A DNA stretch of 7,388 nt, taken from contig JAJYTX010000118.1 in NCBI GenBank assembly GCA_021792815.1, positions 1 to 7,388 on the forward strand, given 5' to 3'. Positions 6,179-7,388 of this stretch are shown here, one piece after another. The stretch is from Pseudomonadota bacterium. GTDB lineage: Bacteria; Pseudomonadota; Gammaproteobacteria; Steroidobacterales; Steroidobacteraceae. Every line of letters begins with the position of its first letter. Position 1 is the stretch's first letter. The position numbers and the translations under genes are program-made. The notes under the pieces were generated by a model, which was not told the DNA's origin, did not search any database, and worked only from the letters and a program-made list of their open reading frames with translations.

Positions 6179-7387
6179 CTACGGGGACGGGCGGGCGGGC
6201 GGCGGCCGAGGGGGGGCGCCGTGCAGCGCCAGCCAGCGCACGATGTCGGCGCGGCGGACCAGGCCGATGACCCGGTCCTCGGCGAGGACCGGCATCTGGT
6301 TGATGTCCCGCTGCGCCAGCAGATTGAGCACGTCGAGCGCATCGTCTTCCGGGCGCGCCACCGCGAGCTGATCGGGCGGCCGCATCGCGTCCCGCGCGCA
6401 CATCGTGCGCCGCTGTGCCGGGTCGATGCGCTCGATGTCGTGTTGGAACACCATGCCCAGGAACCGGTCCTGCGCGTCGACGACCGGAAAGGCGCGCTGA
6501 TCGCTGCGCGCCAGGTAGGCGTCGATGAGCGTCTCGAGCGGCAGTTGCGGCGGCACGACCTCGATGCGGGTGAGCATGAGCCGCGAGACCGCCACGTCCT
6601 GCAGCAGCTCCCGGGTGAGCAGCTGGCGGTAGCTCATCAGAGCGGCGTTGTTCAGAAACCAGCCGATGAAGGCGAGCCACAGGCCATTGATCGTCCCGCT
6701 GCCGAGGACCGGCACCGACAGCCCGAGCACCATGGCGAAGCCCGCGCCGATCAGGATCCACGCGAAGGCCTGGCCGAGCGCCGAGGCCCAGCGGGTGGCG
6801 CGGCGCAGGTCGTGCGTGGCGCCCCACAGCAGCGCCCGCAGCACCCGGCCGCCGTCGAGCGGGAACGCCGGCACCAGGTTGAACACCGCCAGGATGATAT
6901 TGATCTGCCCAAGCCACAGCAGCAGGGTGCGCCCGGGGTCGAGCCGGGCGAGCAGACGCGGCACGTCCGCCAGGCGGGCCACCTCGGCGGCCGGCAGGCC
7001 CGACCGGGCGCCGAACAGGCACAGCAGCCCGATGGCGAGACTGGTGAGCGGCCCGACGATCGCCATCCACAGTTCCGCCGGCCAGCGTCCGGGCTCGTGT
7101 TCGATCTGCGCCATGCCGCCGAACACGTACAGCGCAATGCGCCGGACCCGGATGCCGTTGGCGCGGCCGACGAGCGAGTGCGACAGCTCATGGGCGAGCA
7201 CCGAGACGAAGAACAGCACGGCGGCGGCGAGCGCGGTGAGCCAGGTCGTCGCGGCGCTCCACTGCGGGTGCCAGTGCGGGAACAGGTCCGTGGCGAGCCC
7301 GGTGACGATGAGCGCGAAAATGATCAGCAGGCTCCAATCGAGGGTGATGTCGATGCCCGCGATCCGCATCAGATGAAGGCCACGCAT
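6179..7387 (-). CDS. Site-2-type zinc metalloprotease (M50) with two CBS domains
   Basis: This is a 402-residue inner-membrane intramembrane protease of the M50 family, the SpoIVFB-like class with C-terminal CBS domains. About six hydrophobic segments lie at 16-32, 48-66, 105-127, 155-174, 203-228 and 231-250. The zinc site is HELSH (66-70, Glu67 catalytic), with the third ligand Asp178 in NLVPAFPLDGGR (170-181). The FGGMA motif at 89-93 is also typical. Residues about 264-322 and 330-388 form tandem CBS domains, which in other proteins bind adenine nucleotides and could tune protease activity. The tail is Pro-rich (391-402). The start at 7387 gives the usual family opening (MRGLHL...), but its ribosome binding site lies beyond the window; an internal ATG at 7369 is possible. 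It converges on the sulfotransferase operon with 32 bases between stop codons. The substrate is unknown; relatives cleave membrane-bound transcription or signalling proteins. Confidence 0.93.
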   Translation of the reverse strand: MRGLHLMRIAGIDITLDWSLLIIFALIVTGLATDLFPHWHPQWSAATTWLTALAAAVLFFVSVLAHELSHSLVGRANGIRVRRIALYVFGGMAQIEHEPGRWPAELWMAIVGPLTSLAIGLLCLFGARSGLPAAEVARLADVPRLLARLDPGRTLLLWLGQINIILAVFNLVPAFPLDGGRVLRALLWGATHDLRRATRWASALGQAFAWILIGAGFAMVLGLSVPVLGSGTINGLWLAFIGWFLNNAALMSYRQLLTRELLQDVAVSRLMLTRIEVVPPQLPLETLIDAYLARSDQRAFPVVDAQDRFLGMVFQHDIERIDPAQRRTMCARDAMRPPDQLAVARPEDDALDVLNLLAQRDINQMPVLAEDRVIGLVRRADIVRWLALHGAPPRPPPARPSP

Positions 7388-7388
7388 G

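Noticed and set aside
3939..7070. A 1043-codon open frame on the minus strand across the second sulfotransferase and part of the protease gene
   Set aside because: It is antisense to two genes with clear conserved domains. Its translation is Arg/Ala/Gly/Pro-rich without a recognisable domain, as expected for a shadow frame in high-GC DNA.

Overview
The window is GC-rich proteobacterial DNA. A NodT-type RND outer-membrane efflux protein and a PEP-CTERM (exosortase-sorted) protein both point to a Gram-negative, exopolysaccharide-producing bacterium. I cannot place it among the alpha-, beta- or gammaproteobacteria from this sequence alone.

Layout: bases 1-813 are the 3' part of an outer-membrane efflux channel gene. 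Bases 814-1269 are a 456-base intergenic region whose second half turns AT-rich. It carries a near-consensus sigma-54 (RpoN) promoter and inverted repeats directly upstream of a PEP-CTERM protein gene (1270-1989). A perfect GC-rich hairpin without a T tract follows. Two large genes come next on the same strand (2072-3994 and 3984-6146), overlapping by 11 bases. Each encodes a long tetratricopeptide-repeat (TPR) array fused to a C-terminal PAPS-dependent sulfotransferase domain. A site-2-type zinc metalloprotease with tandem CBS domains (6179-7387) runs convergently on the minus strand, only 32 bases beyond the second sulfotransferase.

The most interesting part is the central block. The PEP-CTERM protein has a signal peptide and a Pro-Glu-Pro/transmembrane/Arg-rich tail, so it should be exported and processed by an exosortase encoded elsewhere. 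The two following enzymes have active-site motifs that, from memory, match the tyrosylprotein sulfotransferase type better than the cytosolic small-molecule type. Their TPR arrays resemble the substrate-recruiting arrays of protein-modifying enzymes such as OGT. A working hypothesis is an RpoN-controlled module in which an exosortase-sorted surface protein, or the polysaccharide it travels with, is sulfated. This is inference from gene order and motifs. The efflux gene and the protease look like ordinary neighbours with no evident link to it.
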